From: Closterium sp. Naga37s-1
Lineage: Eukaryota > Streptophyta > Zygnematophyceae > Desmidiales > Closteriaceae
Assembly (NCBI GenBank): GCA_947471745.1
Contig: CANJKZ010000400.1
Coordinates: 434,001 to 498,000 of the forward strand
DNA length: 64,000 nt
Direction of reading: 5' to 3'
The position numbers and the translations under genes were made by a program. Each line of letters opens with the position of its first letter. The first letter of the stretch is position 1. Positions 30,238-41,186 of the stretch are shown here, piece by piece. A model generated the notes under the pieces. It saw only the letters and a program-made list of their open reading frames with translations, was not told the DNA's origin and ran no database searches.

Positions 30238-33200
30238 TCAAGCAGTAAGCAAGTGAGGCAAAGTAGGCACAAGGCCTAACACAGTAACAAAGCGCTGATG
30301 ATCACCATAGACTGGCCGCCGAAGACTCCACTGAGTACCTGCAGGAAAAGACTCAGTGAAACCAGGTGGGCGGCGCAGCCAGATCTCCTCGTGCAGGCTG
30401 CCCAGCAGGAAAGCTGTGCTGAAGTCCAGAGAGTGCAACTCGTAGTCACGCTGAGCAGCGACGTGCAGCAACACCCGAAGAGTAGTCATCTTCGAGGTGG
30501 GGGAGAAGGTCTGGAAGTAGTCAACCCTCTGTCGCTGTCTGAAGCCTCGAGCAACGTAACGCACCTTGAAGGCAGGCGGAGAACCCGGCGGCCGCTTCAC
30601 CCTGAAAATCCACATGCCATCGACTATGTTTGCCCCAGGTGGGGGAGCCTCGTCTACGTAGGTGCCTGTGGACTTCCAGGATGCCATCTCGGCATCCATG
30701 GCTGCCTGCCACTGACAGGAGTAAGGACCCTTAATCGCCTATGCGTAAGAGCGCGGGGTCGGGATGTCTAGTGCATCCGGGACTCCCTCAGGGTCAAGCA
30801 GCATGGAAGCGAAACGAGGTACAGCAGCTGCAAGACACTCAAATTCCTCCTGCCTGTCCTCAAGGACGTCCGTGCCAAGAGCACACTCACCCCCGACGGA
30901 CGGGGGACTGGCAGACGCAGACTCAGCAACAAGAGCAGTGGCGTAGTCTAGACGACAGGCAGCAGCAAAGTCAAGCAGCTCAGCAACTAGGGCAGACGCA
31001 GCAGCAGACTCAAAGGAAGGGTCAGTGACAGCATTGGCGAGGAGACGAGAGACAGTGGGACTAGTAGCACGAGCGCGGTTAGACTCAAGGTCAGGGACCT
31101 CAGGAAGAGAGGACTCAGGAGGAGCAGGCAGAGGAACATGCAGTAGAACAGAGGAAGGACGAAGTGCCATAGCGTGCGTGCTGGGGACAGGAGGAGGACG
31201 CGAACGAGGACCGCGACGAGCAGTGCGAACAGGCGAGACATGACGAGACGCAGGCTCACGACGCTCTGTAAGACCGCCAGACTGCTCAGTGTAAGGAGAA
31301 GGAGCAGGCAGCGGAGAGGCCGGCTGTAACGGCGGCTGCGACTGGTCAGGCGGGGGACACAGGAGGGGAGGAGTAAGGGCAGCAGAAGGCGGGGTACCAA
31401 GAACCTGGTGGAGCAGGGGAACGAAGTACGGTCGCGGCCGTACAGTACCACCAAGGTCAACAGCTCCAGCTCCTCCAGCTCCAGGACCTCCAACACCAGG
31501 GCCTCCAGCTCCAGCGCCTCCTGCGCCAGGGCCACCAACTCCAGCTCCTCCAGCTCCTGCGCCACCAGCGCCAGTAGTACCAGACTCCGTAAGGTCACCA
31601 GCTCCAGCACCCTCAACACCACCAGTCCCGGCAGCTCCAGTACCCCGGGTACGAGCACCTCCAGGACCAGTGGTCGCAGTACCTCCAGTAACACCAGCTT
31701 AAGTAGCAACCCCAGTACCTCCAGCTCCAGTAGCGCCAGCACCTCCAGCTCCAGAAGCTCCACTCCGAAGGCGTGTACGCCGAACAAACCACTCACGCAA
31801 CTGCTGTGGAGACAGTCTCGGCGAAGCACCAGCAGAACCTCCAGACGAAGCAGCACCCTGAGGCTCCGCACCTCCAGACTCCGCACCCTCCGACGTATCA
31901 CCCCCAGGCTCAGCACCCCCAGGCTCAACACCCTCAGGCTTAGCACCCCTAGTCGCAACACCCCCAGGCTCAGCACCCCCAGTCTCAACACCCCCAGGCT
32001 CAGCACCCCCAGTCTCAGCACCCTCAGACTCCGCACCCCCATGCTCTGCACCCCCAGACGCAGCACCTCGAGCAGCACCTGAGTCGACAGCTACCTGAAC
32101 AGGCGCAGGACCAGGGAGAGGGTCTACCTGAGACACACCTGAGGGAGCAGGGCCCTGGGGCGGGAGGGGGTCTACCGGAGGGGGACCAGGAGCAAGGAAG
32201 AGCGGCGGGGGCGGGGGAGGGGCAGAGCGGTAGGGGAAGAGGCGGTAAAAGGGAACCGACTCGTCAAACATGACGTCCTGAGAGGGGAAGACACGGCGCG
32301 AGGTGGGGTGGTAAAACTGCCAGCCAGGCGCGTCGGGGACAAAGCCAAGGAAGACGCAGGGGATAGCACGGGGGGAGAGCTTGTCCGCTGACGTATCGCA
32401 AACAAAGGCACGAGATCCCCAGACCAGGAACACCGACGCATCGCCAACCTCCCCCGTCCAGCGCAGTGTGGGCGAGGTCTCCGGCAAGGAGACACTGGGC
32501 CAGAGGTTGAGCTGATGCGCAACGTACCGGACCGCAAACGGCCACAGAAAATGGGGAGCGGCTGCATGGATCATGGAGGTACGAGCGACCTCCATGACTA
32601 AGCCAATACGGCGCTCAGCAATCCCATTCTGCTGAGGGGAGTCCGGAAGCGTGAACGACTGGAGAATGCCGTCCCCACGACAAAAGTCCCGCAAGAGGGT
32701 GGAGGAGAACTCACCACCTCTGTCAGAGTGCAGACGCGGGACAGGAAGGTCCTGGCTGAACCGCTCGCGGAGCTGGAGACGGACTGTGCGGATCCAAGGG
32801 ATCAAGACATCAACGACCTGACCCTTGCTGCGCAAGGGGAAGACCGTGGCGTACCACGTGTAGTCGTCAACCACCAGCAGAAAGTAGCGCTCGCGGCTCT
32901 GTCCACTAACGCGGGCTGGGCCCCACATGTCCATGTGGAGAGTCTGCAGGGGAGCAGTCGTTGGGGGAAACGAGGAGGAGTGAGGAGCGGCGCGCTGCCG
33001 CCCCTCGACGCAAGGGAGGCAGGGCGGGGCAGGCGAGGGCGGCAGGGGAGGCAGAGACCTGGGTAGACCAGAGACAAGAAGAGGAGAGTGCATGCCACGA
33101 AGGCGAGGCAGGGAGGGGTGACCCAGACGGTGGTGCCAAAGAAGAGTCTGGTGCGACAGGAGGCAACACGAGCAAGAGGCGGCTACCTGACCTGACGCGG

Positions 33201-34972
33201 ACACCTGAGTAGACGCAGCTACCTGAGAAGGCTCGGTAGCGAGTGTGTACAGACTCGACCCTGGCCGGCGAGTGAACGTGGCCAGGTGACGCCCCGTCCG
33301 TGTGCACGTGCAGATCGACACACGCTGACCCCCAGGAGTGGTGGTAGTGACCATCGCATCCTGGAGGGCAGCGGTACTCACCAAGTTCGTAGAGAATGAG
33401 GGGAGGTGAAGACCGGACAGTGAGCCGGACGGAACCGCCGGACACGAGAGGACAGTGGAGGAACGGGCCACAACCGGTCCCCCGGAGGGGTCAGCCAGTC
33501 TGACCGGAACAGGTGCAGGAAGAGGAGTGAGGGTGGTGCTGTCACGAAAGAAACAGCGCGAGGCGCCGGAGTCCAACGTGAAAGTGTGCAAGGCCTGAGC
33601 AGGCGCATTACCAGGGAGAGTACCAGACTCACTAGCACCTAGAGCAGCAGCCGCTATACCTGGGTCAGGCGGCACACACCGGTAACAATCACCCTCAGCA
33701 CTAACAGACAAAGCATACATAGCAGAAAGAATAGCATAAAACTCTAGGTCAAAGATAGTAATCCTAGACTTAAGCAGATCTGCCCAGCGAGGGAGCTCGA
33801 CGTCGTCACCAAACTCAGCACGCCAAGCGTCGTCGAGGCGGGAGAAGCAGCGGTGCTGAGTGTGGAGCCGCCCGCAAGTCTGACCAGCACGGTCACCCGT
33901 GCGAATGACATACGGGCAACTACCCCCAGACGCCCCACGCAGAAAGCACTCACGAAGCTGCTGGGGAGAAGGGGTCTCGCTCCGACACTGCTGCTGCTGA
34001 CGCTGGCCACCCCCAAAACCGACACGCCGAGCGCCAGTCCCACCGCTACCAGTCCCACCGCCTCCACTGCCGCCACTCCCACCGCTGCCTCCACCACCGC
34101 CACCAGAGCCCCCACTCCCGCCAACAGTCCCACCGCCGCCACCACCTCCACTGCTGCCCCCACCAGCACTCCCGCTGCCACCTCCACCACCGCCGCTGCC
34201 ACCTCCACCACCCCGGCCACCCTTGCCCTTGCTGCTGCGGCGCTTCGCACTAGCAGAAGCAGCCCCGACGTCCTCAGGAACAGAGACGTCTGCAACAGCA
34301 GCAGAGGCGTAGGAGGGGGCAAGGGGGGAGGGGGAACACCCCTCAAAGAAGGGCGGGCGCGGAGTGCCACGAGTAGCACCTACAGCAACTGCACTAGTCT
34401 CAGCTGCGAGGAGATGTTGCTCAAGGAGGTCAACAGTGAGGGAGGTGGGGTCAAGAGAGAGGAAGTGGTTCCTGACAGAGCGAAGAGAGTCAGGGAGGCG
34501 GGTGACTATAAAGTAGAGAGTGATGTACATCGGGGGCGGGTTCCTGTCGAGGAACTCAATAGGAACGGCAGCGCGGTAGTGAGCATCACTAGCGCGAAGG
34601 TGAGAAACAAGGTCCTCGACTGTGGTAAAGGCGGACAGCTCGGGGAACAGGTAGGGCAGAAGAAGGTGGCCTAGAGCAGCAGTGGCAGGGGAGGAGTAGC
34701 GAGCGACTACAGCGTCGTACAGTGCCTGCGCTGTCCTATGGCAGGTGGTTGCGAATGGCTAAGCGGGCAGCAGCGTCACGAATAAGCCACTGTGAGCGAG
34801 TCGAACTGTCAGCTGTGGCGGGAGGGGCAGTAGCAGCGCCTGACGCTAGGTCAAACAGCGAGACACTGTCCTTAGAATCGCTCAGTAGGTACAGCTGCAG
34901 GTCGTCTAGCCACATGTCAAACTGAACAAGTCTGCCCTCATGATCAAACGCGAGAATCCGAAGCGAAGCCAT
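30238..34972 (-). pseudogene. Element C gag-pol with deleted RT/RNase H
   Basis: Gag starts at 34972 (MASLRILAFDHEGR). A deletion of about 25 bp near 34740 shifts the frame after RNHLP. A long frame, 31699-34530, then runs through Gag, a Gly-rich tail, the C-X13-C-X3-H-X4-C motif (CPYVIRTGDRAGQTCGRLH), protease FTLDSGASRCFFRD and integrase with HMDMWGP, HSDRGGEF and GIAERRIG. The linker region is frame-shifted and has a stop after TPRSYA (30739). RT begins at about 30700, but RRPVYG is joined directly to DHQRFVTVLGLVP at 30300, so the RT active site and all of RNase H are gone. Confidence 0.9.
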
Positions 34973-35041
34973 AGCTGTGAAGCACTCAGGATAGCAGTAG
35001 CAGCAGCAGTAGCAGCTGTAGCAGTAGCAGTAGTGACAGTG

Positions 35042-35990
35042 GGGCAAGGTGCCGGGCGCAGGCTAGGGACGGGGCCGGGCGCGGGCTAGGTACGGGGCCG
35101 GGCGCGGGTAGGTACTGGGCCGGGCGTTGGGCAGGAACGGGGCTGGGCGCTGGGCGCGGAACGGGGCCGGGCACGGGGCTAGGTACGGGGCCGGGCGCGG
35201 GCTAGGTACGGGGCCGGGCGCTGGGCTAGGGACGGGGCCGGGCGCTGGGAAGGTACGGGGCCGGGCGCTGGGCAGGTACGGGGCCGGGCGCTGGGCGCGG
35301 AACGGGGCCGGGCGCGGGGCTAGGTACGGGGCCGGGCGCGGGCTAGGTACTGGGCCGGGCGCGGGCTAGGTACGGGGCCGGGCGCTGGGCTAGGGACGGG
35401 GCCGGGCGCTGGGCAGGTACGGGGCCGGGCGCTGGGCAGGTACGGGGCCGGGCACTGGGCGCGGAACGGGGCCGGGCGCGGGGCTAGGTACGGGGCCGGG
35501 CGTGGGCTAGGTACTGGGCCGGGCACGTGCTAGGTACGGGGCCGGTCGTTGGGCAGGAACGGGGCCGGGCGCTGGGCGTGGAACGGGGCCGGGCACGGGG
35601 CTAGGTACAAGGCCGGGCGCGGGCTAGGTACGGGGCCGGGCGCGGGCTAGGTACAGGGCCGGGTGCGGGCTAGGTACGGGGCCGTGCGCGGGCTAGGAAC
35701 GGGGCCGGGCGCTAGGGTCGACTGGTCGCGGGCTAGGGACGGGGCCGGGCGCGGGCTAGGTACGGGGCCGTGCGCGGGCTAGGGACGGGGCCGGGCGCGG
35801 GCTAGGTACGAGGCCGGGCGCGGGGCTAAGGGCCGACGAGGCCGGGCGCGGGCTAGGAACGGGGCCGGGCGCGGGCTAGGAACGGGGCCGGGCGCGGGGT
35901 AGGGACGGGGCCGGGCGCTGGGGTCGACGGGCTGCGGGCTAGGGGTCGGCGGGCCGCGTAGGCTAGGGGCGACGGGCCTAGAGGGGGGGG
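35042..35990 (-). repeat. Tandem-repeat leader of element C
   Basis: About 40 degenerate copies of a roughly 23-bp unit, on the plus strand GGGCTAGGTACGGGGCCGGG followed by CGC, with variants GCGGAAC, GCAGGAAC and AGGGAC. It spans most of the sequence between gag and the primer site and shares no unit with the leaders of B or L. Confidence 0.92.
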
Positions 35991-36694
35991 GGGGGGTACT
36001 AGCAGCGTAGCAGGTGGTGGGCCCAAGGAACCTGCTCTGATTCCATGTGAAAATAACGAACGAGAATGAATGAACTAGCAAACAGTTGGGTACAAGTAGT
36101 AACCCTAATTGGGTTGTACCCCTTGTGGGCTACCCCACTACAACCTACACAAATGTATAAGCTATAATGTTCTGACACTGCTACCCAGCGCATTGCCCAC
36201 CCGCGAGCCTGCGCCCTTACCCGTGCGCTATGCCTGCCCGCGAGCGCCACGGCGCCCCTGCCTGCGAGCGCCACTACGCCCCTGCCCGCTTGCGCTGCCT
36301 ACCAGCAGCCTGCGCCCTCAACTGCGCGGCCCCTCCTGCTGCATGCGCTACTGCTACTGCTGCATGCGGCTGTTGCTGCAAGTTTTCCTTCTACTGCGCC
36401 TGAGTTGCTGCTGCCACACGCGCTGCTACTGCTGCTGCCGCTGCTGAGCATAGCTACTGCTGCAGAACGCGCTGCTGCTGCTAATGCTGCTACAAGTGTT
36501 CCTGCTGCTGCGCCTCAGCTGCTGCTGCCACACGCGTTGCCGCGCTGTGCCCTACCGAGCCACGCTGCCCAGCCTGCGCCGCGCCGCCCTGCCGAGCCGC
36601 GCCACCTTGCCCGAGCCGCGCTGCCGTGCCCCTCTTGAGCCGCACTATCGTGCTGCTGCCACTGCTACTCCTGCTACTGCTGCTACCGCTGCTA

Positions 36695-36999
36695 CTACGA
36701 CTACCATCTTAGTTCTTAGCTTTGATGCGGAGGGTCGCGCGATTAATTTTGAAGCTTGGCTCGATGATCTCCAGCTGTTCCTACAGAGTGAATCTAGGGA
36801 TGGTGTTTCTTTGTTCGTTCACACAGAGGGATCCCTCCCAGCCCCCACTGACACAGCGCACGTAGATCATTCGAAGTGGCTCATGCGTGATGCCACTGCC
36901 CGCCTTGCTGTCCGCAACCACCTTCCAGTAGCAGAAAGGGCGCATTTTAGCCAACAGAAAACGGCCAAAGCTATTTATGACGTAGTTGTAGCTCGCTAC
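36695..36999 (+). pseudogene. Element D gag N-terminus
   Basis: The plus strand encodes ILVLSFDAEGRAINFEAWLD, then RDATARLAVRNHLPVAERAH and AKAIYDVVVARY, aligning with the Gag starts of B, C, J and L. The expected initiator codon position reads ACG, and the frame upstream is a CTG/CTGC-rich leader. It ends where the 5' LTR of E begins at 37000. Confidence 0.85.
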
Positions 37000-38165
37000 T
37001 GTCAAACTATAATGATATAGTTTGTATTGTTCTAGTCTAGGTACATTTACTTTGTCCTATGTTTAGGGTTAGGGCTGACTTATGTCTTGCTTGTTTGTTC
37101 ATTTGCTAGTCATTCATTCTCATATCATAACATGGTATAGAGCTAGGTTTCCCTAGCTAGGGTTTCCCCTAGCGTTTTTCACTCGATAGATTAAGGGCCC
37201 ACCAAATTCGCTAACGCGCGCCTCGTACTAACGCGCGCCCCGTCGTAATGCGCACCTTGTAGACCGTCGCCCGCTGCCCGGAGCGCGCCCGTCATCATTA
37301 CCCACCCCGTCGCCCGTAGATTTCTCGTCGCCCGTCGATTTTTCCCCTCCCGTCGTCCGTCGCCCGTCGCCCGTCTCCCATCGACCGCTGGAACAGGCCC
37401 CGCGGCCCCTTTTTTTGCTAGCGGGCCCCATGGCCCTTTCGATAGCGGGCCCTGCGACCCTTTCAATAGCAGGCCTCGTGGCCCCGTCGTCAGTCGCACG
37501 CACACACAGCAGCAGCCGCACGCACGCACAGCTCGCTGCCTTACCCGCCGCCCCACCTGTCACCCGCCCCCCCCCCCCCACCCCCCCCCCCACGAGTTGA
37601 AACCCGCCGCCCACCTGACACCCGCTGCCCCACGAGCTGCCTCACCCGCCGCCTCACCAGTTAGCCTCAGCCCCACCAACTAGCCACACCTGGAAACCAT
37701 AGTCTACCACCCGTACCCGCTGAACCGCACAGAATCGCACATAACCACACAGAACAGCACAAAACCGCACAGTATCACACTCCACCCGTGCTAGCTCCCC
37801 TGGAATCGCACAAAACCGCACTCCACCGCCCTAGACCGTTCTTCACTGCTCCCAACCGCACTGAGTTGCCCTCCATCGCTCCCAACTGCATCCGACCGCA
37901 TTGAACCCCTCCCACAAGCACCAGAACCGCACTCAGCTGCATTCCACCGCACCAGGCCACTCCTAGCCCCAACTGACCGTCCAACACCGTTCCCAACCAC
38001 TCTCAACCCCACCCAACCGTTCACCACCGCACTAGACTGCCATCAGTTGCACCACCAGCAGTATAGGCTGCCCCCAGCGCACCAACAGCAGCTTAGGCTG
38101 CCAGCAGCTACTTGAGCTATCGCTAGCGTACCCCCCCCACCTCCCCGTACTAGCTTGCCATATCG

Positions 38166-39929
38166 TTGTGGCGACAGTCGCAGCAACAGCAGTGGTCTCA
38201 GCAACAGCAGTGGCAGCGGCAACAGCACAGGTGGCCGCAGCCGCAGCAGTGGCGGGTTCAACTGCAGCGCATGCAGCAACCTCCACAGCGGGGCCCTGAC
38301 GGACCCGGCCAGTTCACACACCGGTACGTGGGAGCTTCAACTGCTATTGAGCCTTGTGTTCCCAGTCTTGGTGCACGTGTAGTTTCCGGTCCAGGTGCCT
38401 CAGAGGTTCTTAGTGTGGGAGCTGCAGCCACCACTAGACTAGTACCAGCATTTGTCGCTGGCTCGGGTGCGACCTCACCGACTGCACGGCTTTCCTTCAC
38501 CCTAGACTCTGGAGCGTCCAGCTGTTTCTTTCGCGACTGCACCAACCTCACGCCACTGCACACTCCAGTCACTGTCGCCTTGGCTGACCCCTCCGTAGGA
38601 TCTGTAGTTGCCGAGAGCACCACCACTCTCCCATGTCCAGAAACTCCCTCTGGGTTTCCCACAGGTTACTACACCCCCTCGTTCTCTAGGAACCTGGTGG
38701 GTGTCAGTCACCTCCACGACCTCGGAGTTGTCACTACTTTCCCATTGCACGAGCCTGTTGCCTCCTGCACAGTCGATGCCACTGGGGCACCTCTAGCCAC
38801 TTTCCACAGGGAGCTGGGCTCTGGTCTGTACTCACTACATACTAGTTCCCACCACAGTGGGTCAGGTTAGGTCAGGTCAGGTCAAGTAGCTGCTGTGTCG
38901 TGCGACTGTAAGTCACTCACCCACCCGTCGGTCCTCTGGCACCACCGTCTCGGTCACCCGTCGTTCCCACGTCTCAGTAGGATGGTACGTCACCGTATGG
39001 TCTCAGGTCTCCTAGAGTCACTTGCCCCGCTTCCTCGCTCGCCTGCGCCGCCGTGCACTCCCTGCGTCAAGGGTCGGTAGCGCGCTGCCCCTCACTCCTC
39101 GTTCCCGCCCACCACGGCTCCCTTACAAACCTTGCACTTGGACGTTTGGGGCCCCTTCCCGGTCGTTGGCCCACGCCAGGAGCGCTACTTCCTGATTGTG
39201 GTGGATGACTTCTCCCGCTACACCACGGTTTTCCCCTTGCGACGGAAGGCCGACGTGCCTACCGTCCTCGAGCCATAGCTACTAGCGAGGGGTGGCTTCC
39301 AAGGCCTGTGTGGGCTCCGCCTACACTCGGACCGTGGTGGTGAGTTTTCTTCCACTCGCCTGGAGACGTTCTGTCAGGGTCGAGGGATCATCCAGTCTTA
39401 CACGCTACCAGACTCGCCGCAGCAGAACGGGGTAGCAGAGCGACGCATCGGCCTGGTCATGGAGGTTGCCCGGACCTCCATGTGCCATGCCGGTGCCCCC
39501 CAGTTCTTATGGCCTCAGGCAGTCCGCTACGCCGCGCACCAGCTGAACCTGTGGCCTAGTGACGCACGGCCACGGGTGATGCTGATCTTCCTTTGGATAG
39601 GTTTTCCGGGCGTGGCAGCTGACTACCGCGTCTGGGGTTGTCTGGCTCACGTTCGTGCCCCTGGCGCAAACAAGTTGTCTGCGCGCACCCGTGCCTGCGT
39701 CTTTCTTGGCTTCCCACTCAATGCCTCAGGCTGGGTGTTCTACGACCCAATCACCCACCAGTTCTTTGCCTCTCACGACGTCTCTTTCGACGAGACGGAC
39801 AGTTACTACAGGAGTCGCCCTCACCGAGGTTCTGAGGTCTTATCCCCCCTGCTGTTCCTCACCCTTGAGCCCCCCTCAGTCGCCCTGGTAGCCCCACCCC
39901 CTTCGCGTCCTGCCCCGTCAAGTGTGTCG
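38166..39929 (+). pseudogene. Element E Gln-rich Gag tail, protease and integrase
   Basis: Coding begins with QQQQWSQQQQWQRQQHRWPQ, then GPDGPGQFTHRYVG and protease FTLDSGASSCFFRD. A stop arises inside the GGTCA repeat near 38868, others are TAG at 39078-39080 and in the integrase at about 39276 (EP*LLARG). The integrase keeps LDVWGP, HSDRGGEF and GVAERRIGLVMEVA. No sequence resembling the Gag N-terminal domain of B, C, D, J or L is found upstream. Confidence 0.85.
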
Positions 39930-41186
39930 TGTCAAGCTATATTTGTTATAGCTTCTATTGTTAGTCTAGGTGTACTTTCAACTTGTTGGGGTTAGGGTTA
40001 GGTTTCTTATATACTTGTTTTACTTTCCACTTCTATTCATTCTCATTTCTTAACATGGTACAGAGCTAGGTTTACCCTAGCTATGGTTTCCCCTAGCGTT
40101 TTCAGTCTTGATAGTTGGGCCCACCGAAATCGCTACTAGAGCGCGCCCCGTCCTAACGCGCACCCCTTAGCTCGCCGCCCGTCGCCCGTAGCGCGCCCGT
40201 CATTCGCAGCTCTCCTGTCGCCCGTCGCTTTTCCGTCGCCCGTCGGTTTTCCCCTCTGTCGTCCGTCGATTGTCGATTTTCCCCTCCCGTCGCCCGTTGA
40301 TTTTTTCCCCTCCCGTCGCCCATCGCCCGTCTCCCGTCGACCGTAGGAACAGGACCCGCAGCCCCTTTTTCGCTAGCGGGCCCCGCGGCACTTTCGATAG
40401 TGGGCCCCGCGACCCCTTTTTCGCTAGCAGGCCCCGCGGCCCTTTCGATAGCGGGCCCCGTGGTCCCGTCGTCAGTCGCACGTACGCACAGCAGCAGCTG
40501 CGCGCACGTGGCGCCACCGCTGCCTTACCCGCCGCCCCATCTCTTAGCCGCCGCCCCACCTGTCACCTGCCCCCCCCCCCCACGAGTTGAAACCCACCGC
40601 CCCACCTAACACCCGCTGCCCCACGAGCTGCCTCACCCGCCGCCCCATCAGATAGCCTCAGCCCCACCAACTAGCCACACCTGGAAACCATAGTCTACCA
40701 CCCGTACCCGCTGAACCGCACAGAACCGCACAGAACAGCACTGAAACTGCATAGAATCGCACTCCACCCATGCTAGCTCTCTTGGAACTGCACAGAACCG
40801 CATTCCACCAGTGCTAACCCCCCTTGGAATCGCACAGAACCGCACTACACCGCCCTAGACCGTTCTTCACTGCTCCCAACCGCACTGAACTGCCCTCCAT
40901 CGCTTCCAACTGCATCCGTCCGCACTGAACCCCTCCCACGATCACCAGAACCGCACTCAGCCGCATTCCACCGCACCAGGCCACTCCGAGCCCCACTTGA
41001 CCGTCCAACACCGTTCCCAACCGCTCTCAACCCCACCCAACCGTTCACCACCGCACTAGACTGCCATCTGTTGCACCATCAGCGGTATAGGCTGCCCCCC
41101 CCAGCGCACCAGCAGTAGCTTAGGCTGCCACCAGTAGCACGAGCAGCAACATAGACTACCGCCAGCGTACCCCCCCCCGTACTAGC

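Larger units (their letters stand above)
29880..36177 (-). mobile_element. Element C, copia, LTRs of 132 bp, target duplication CTGCT
   Basis: The 5' LTR is 36046-36177 and the 3' LTR 29880-30011 (TGTCAGAAC...TTTTCACA in element sense), of equal length. CTGCT lies at 29875-29879 and 36178-36182. The primer site is TGGAATCAGAGCAGG on the minus strand at about 36031-36045. It is inserted in the leader of D. The pol region is truncated by a large internal deletion, so C cannot move by itself. Confidence 0.93.
22114..36999 (+). mobile_element. Element D, copia 5' half, interrupted by B and C and cut by E
   Basis: The D parts are 22114-22158 and 29615-29679 (a 110-bp 5' LTR, TGTTTC...CTAACA, split by element B), primer site TGGTTTCAGAGAC at 29680-29692, leader 29693-29879, then, beyond element C, leader 36183-36680 and the start of gag to 36999. 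The rest is missing because E is inserted at 37000 and E itself is truncated on the right. D is the oldest layer of this stack. Confidence 0.8.

Noticed and set aside
31408-32082. Ser/Thr-rich open frame of 224 codons
   Set aside because: It is antisense to the repetitive integrase-RT linker of element C and consists only of translated repeats.
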